A DNA stretch of 7,494 bases from WHTB01 sp050699035. Its GTDB lineage: Bacteria > Actinomycetota > Actinomycetes > Propionibacteriales > Nocardioidaceae. Shown here one piece after another: positions 6,493 through 7,494 of this stretch (positions within the stretch are counted from its first letter, which is position 1; each line of letters starts with the position of its first letter). Location of the stretch: positions 1 through 7,494 of the forward strand of contig JBOHDE010000200.1 of assembly GCA_050699035.1 (NCBI GenBank), written 5' to 3'. Under the pieces are notes generated by a model, which searched no databases, was not told where the DNA came from, and saw only the letters and a list, made by a program, of their open reading frames with translations. The position numbers were made by a program, and so were the translations under genes.

Positions 6493-6694
6493 TTGGCGGA
6501 TGGCTGTGCTGTCGAGGTCTTTTCTTCGAGATGGACGAAGTCGGGCTCGATCAGGTGGCGAAACCCCGAGATCGTCCATGTCGCGCACGCGCTCGCCTCG
6601 TGCGGTCGAACTCGTACAACAAAGGCTCACTTCTTGGCAGGAACCACGACATTCGCGCAACCTCGGCGCGAGCAGTCGGCCCGCTTTGGAGCCA

Positions 6695-6716
6695 CTGGGT
6701 AGTGTCGACTACCCGG
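6695..6716. promoter_or_regulatory. Inverted repeat upstream of the small-gene pair (operator or hairpin)
   Basis: GGGTAGT (6697-6703) and ACTACCC (6708-6714) are perfect 7-base arms around GTCG. A C-G pair and a T-G wobble extend the stem to nine. It ends 42 bases before the ATG at 6759. TAGTGT at 6700-6705, inside it, also fits a TAxxxT -10 box, so a repressor binding here could block a promoter. The alternative is an RNA hairpin acting as terminator or leader structure; no T-tract follows. Confidence 0.4.
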
Positions 6717-6758
6717 CAAGGTCACAGGTTTCGCCGTCCCGCTGTGAGAACGTGGAGC

Positions 6759-7124
6759 ATGCGTCTTGATGATGCCGAGGTTCTTGCCCTCGGCGGCTGG
6801 AACGGCCAGCACGCGAAAGTCCTCGTCACGGCAGCCAGTACGAACATCGGGATGGCACTCGTCGACACGAACGGCGACGGCGCCAACATTGAGTTCGAAC
6901 AGTTCTGGCGCGACGACGCGGGATGGTGGACGCCGGGTGGCTCCTCCGGTCCGGAACCTGCGGACCAGGGCTTTGAGAGTCGGGTTAGCGTACCCGGAGC
7001 CGTGCTCGCGTATGGCCGCTCACATCCCAACGGCGAGGTGACGATCCGGCTCGCGGGGCGGGATGTCACGGCAGGTGCAACGGCCGCAGGCTGGTGGGCC
7101 GTCGTCGTCTCGGACCGCGGCTGA
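6759..7124 (+). CDS. Small soluble Trp-rich protein of unknown function
   Basis: 121 residues, not recognised. No signal peptide or membrane segment is seen. It is acidic, with several aromatic pairs: FEQFWRDDAGWWTPGGSSG at 46-64 and AAGWWAVVVSDRG at 109-121. The segment ALVDTNGDGANIEFE at 33-47 holds a DxNxDG loop (Asp36, Asn38, Asp40, Gly41) with a Glu at loop position 12 (Glu47). This resembles a single EF-hand or dockerin-type calcium loop, although the usual hydrophobic residue at position 8 is displaced by one. The frame is open upstream to 6531, but the ATG at 6759 fits the change from unstructured Arg-rich to protein-like sequence. A GGAG lies only one base before it, too close for an ideal site. 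A small membrane protein gene follows almost immediately, so the two may act together. Codon usage supports a real gene; its function is unknown. Confidence 0.65.
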   Translation: MRLDDAEVLALGGWNGQHAKVLVTAASTNIGMALVDTNGDGANIEFEQFWRDDAGWWTPGGSSGPEPADQGFESRVSVPGAVLAYGRSHPNGEVTIRLAGRDVTAGATAAGWWAVVVSDRG

Positions 7125-7129
7125 CGGCC

Positions 7130-7390
7130 GTGTGGGCGCTCACCATGCGGCTCCTTGTCACCGCCCTCGCTGGCGCGACCGGCGCCATCACTTTCGTCCT
7201 GGCTGCAGCAGTCGCGTACACCGAGTTCTGGCCGGTCTCCGTCTGCATGGACGTCTACCTGAACGGCGCGATGCCTGTCTGCCTCGCTCCAGCCGCTCCG
7301 TGGTGGGTTCTCCTCCTCGCCGGACTGCTCGGCTGCCTCGTCTTCGCCGTGGCGGCACATGTCATCGTCCGGAGGTGGGCACCTGGCTGA
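7130..7390 (+). CDS. Small two-helix membrane protein of unknown function
   Basis: 86 residues from the GTG at 7130, five bases after the stop of the preceding gene. Two hydrophobic helices lie at about 8-30 and 57-80, the first after Arg7 and the second before Arg81-Arg82, so both ends should be cytoplasmic. The loop between them, outside the membrane, carries Cys39 and Cys51, well placed for a disulfide; a third Cys69 lies within helix 2. No family is recognised. Other possible starts are a GTG at 7094, which would overlap the preceding gene by 31 bases, and an ATG at 7145 that would give 81 residues; none has a strong ribosome binding site. The stop codon falls in the loop of the hairpin at 7378-7401. 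It is probably co-expressed with the soluble protein upstream. Confidence 0.6.
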   Translation: MWALTMRLLVTALAGATGAITFVLAAAVAYTEFWPVSVCMDVYLNGAMPVCLAPAAPWWVLLLAGLLGCLVFAVAAHVIVRRWAPG

Positions 7391-7401
7391 TGCCAGGTGT
7401 C
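7378..7401. terminator. Shared hairpin terminator between convergent genes
   Basis: Perfect 8-base arms CACCTGGC (7380-7387) and GCCAGGTG (7392-7399) around loop TGAT, extended by a G-T wobble and a G-C pair. The plus-strand stop TGA (7388-7390) is in the loop and the minus-strand stop (7400-7402) overlaps the outer edge. By symmetry it could end transcription from both sides. There is no T-tract on either side. Confidence 0.6.
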
Positions 7402-7494
7402 AGGCGACGTCGGCGAGGACCGCGCTGATGCCGCGGCGGGCGGTCTGGACCATCGACGGGTTGGAGTGGAGGTAGTACGGCAGGGCGATGACGC
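7400..7494 (-). CDS. C-terminal end of an unidentified protein (runs off right edge)
   Basis: Thirty codons and a TGA stop are visible. The product ends in VIALPYYLHSNPSMVQTARR followed by GISAVLADVA. The frame has clean high-GC codon use and ends next to a shared hairpin, supporting a real convergent gene. The LPYYLHSNPSM stretch followed by an amphipathic helix is faintly like the end of the effector domain of LysR-type regulators, but 30 residues are too few to decide and I do not assign a function. Confidence 0.55.
   Translation of the reverse strand, partial: VIALPYYLHSNPSMVQTARRGISAVLADVA

Larger units (their letters stand above)
6452..6758. other. 307-base gap without a convincing gene
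   Basis: Frames here are open but none has recognisable protein sequence or a good start. The best is a 75-codon minus-strand frame at 6433-6660, which overlaps the end of the ATPase gene and begins without a clear ribosome binding site. GC content is about 62% over 6481-6720 by hand count, lower than the roughly 70% of the neighbouring genes. It contains the hairpins at 6469-6492 and 6695-6716 and must hold the promoter of the downstream small genes. I see no RNA gene, terminal inverted repeats or transposase remnant. Confidence 0.6.

Noticed and set aside
6433..6660. 75-codon minus-strand frame in the gap after the ABC operon
   Set aside because: No recognisable domain, no clear ribosome binding site, and it overlaps the end of the ATPase gene. 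It might be a gene remnant, but it cannot be supported.
6691..6697. GCCACTG, a B12-box-like heptamer
   Set aside because: It stands alone with none of the surrounding riboswitch helices, and the downstream gene has no link to B12. A seven-base match is expected by chance.
7400..7494. Assignment of the right-edge fragment as a LysR-type regulator
   Set aside because: Only 30 C-terminal residues are visible and the resemblance is faint, so it is left unassigned.

Overview
The window is high-GC DNA (about 70% in coding regions by hand count). It has frequent GTG starts, actinobacterial-type domains (DUF2510 fused to RDD) and the TAxxxT-plus-GTG leaderless promoter style, so it most likely comes from a chromosome of an actinomycete (Actinomycetota). 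I cannot name a genus. No rRNA, tRNA, CRISPR array, insertion sequence or phage gene was seen.

Left block, minus strand (1-2497): a compact unit transcribed right to left. It comprises cobT (nucleotide-loop assembly of cobalamin), then a bifunctional precorrin-2 dehydrogenase/uroporphyrinogen-III C-methyltransferase that overlaps it by the four bases GTGA, then the first 68 codons of a TrmH/SpoU-type RNA methyltransferase that runs off the left edge. The first two supply the early (tetrapyrrole methylation and oxidation) and late (lower ligand activation) ends of B12/siroheme synthesis. The RNA methyltransferase looks like a passenger in the unit.

Middle block, plus strand (2618-3797): diverging from cobT across a 120-base gap are a PEBP (YbhB/YbcL) protein and, 7 bases later, a DUF2510-RDD membrane protein. 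A hairpin follows it.

ABC block, plus strand (3862-6451): two different ABC-2 type permeases of the ABC2_membrane_6 (old DUF990) kind and their ATPase form one exporter-type operon. It appears to be driven by a leaderless promoter. The two permeases overlap by 8 bases and the ATPase starts 15 bases after the second. The substrate is unknown.

Right block (6452-7494): a 307-base gap of lower GC (about 62%) without a convincing gene, holding two hairpins. Then come two small unrecognised genes, a soluble Trp-rich protein with a DxNxDG loop and an 86-aa two-helix membrane protein with a cysteine pair between the helices. Finally there is the C-terminal end of a minus-strand gene. The convergent pair at the right edge shares a hairpin whose four-base loop contains the stop codon of the plus-strand gene.

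Most of the window is recognisable housekeeping or transport content. The two-gene unit at 6759-7390 is the only part that looks undescribed, and its function cannot be read from sequence alone.
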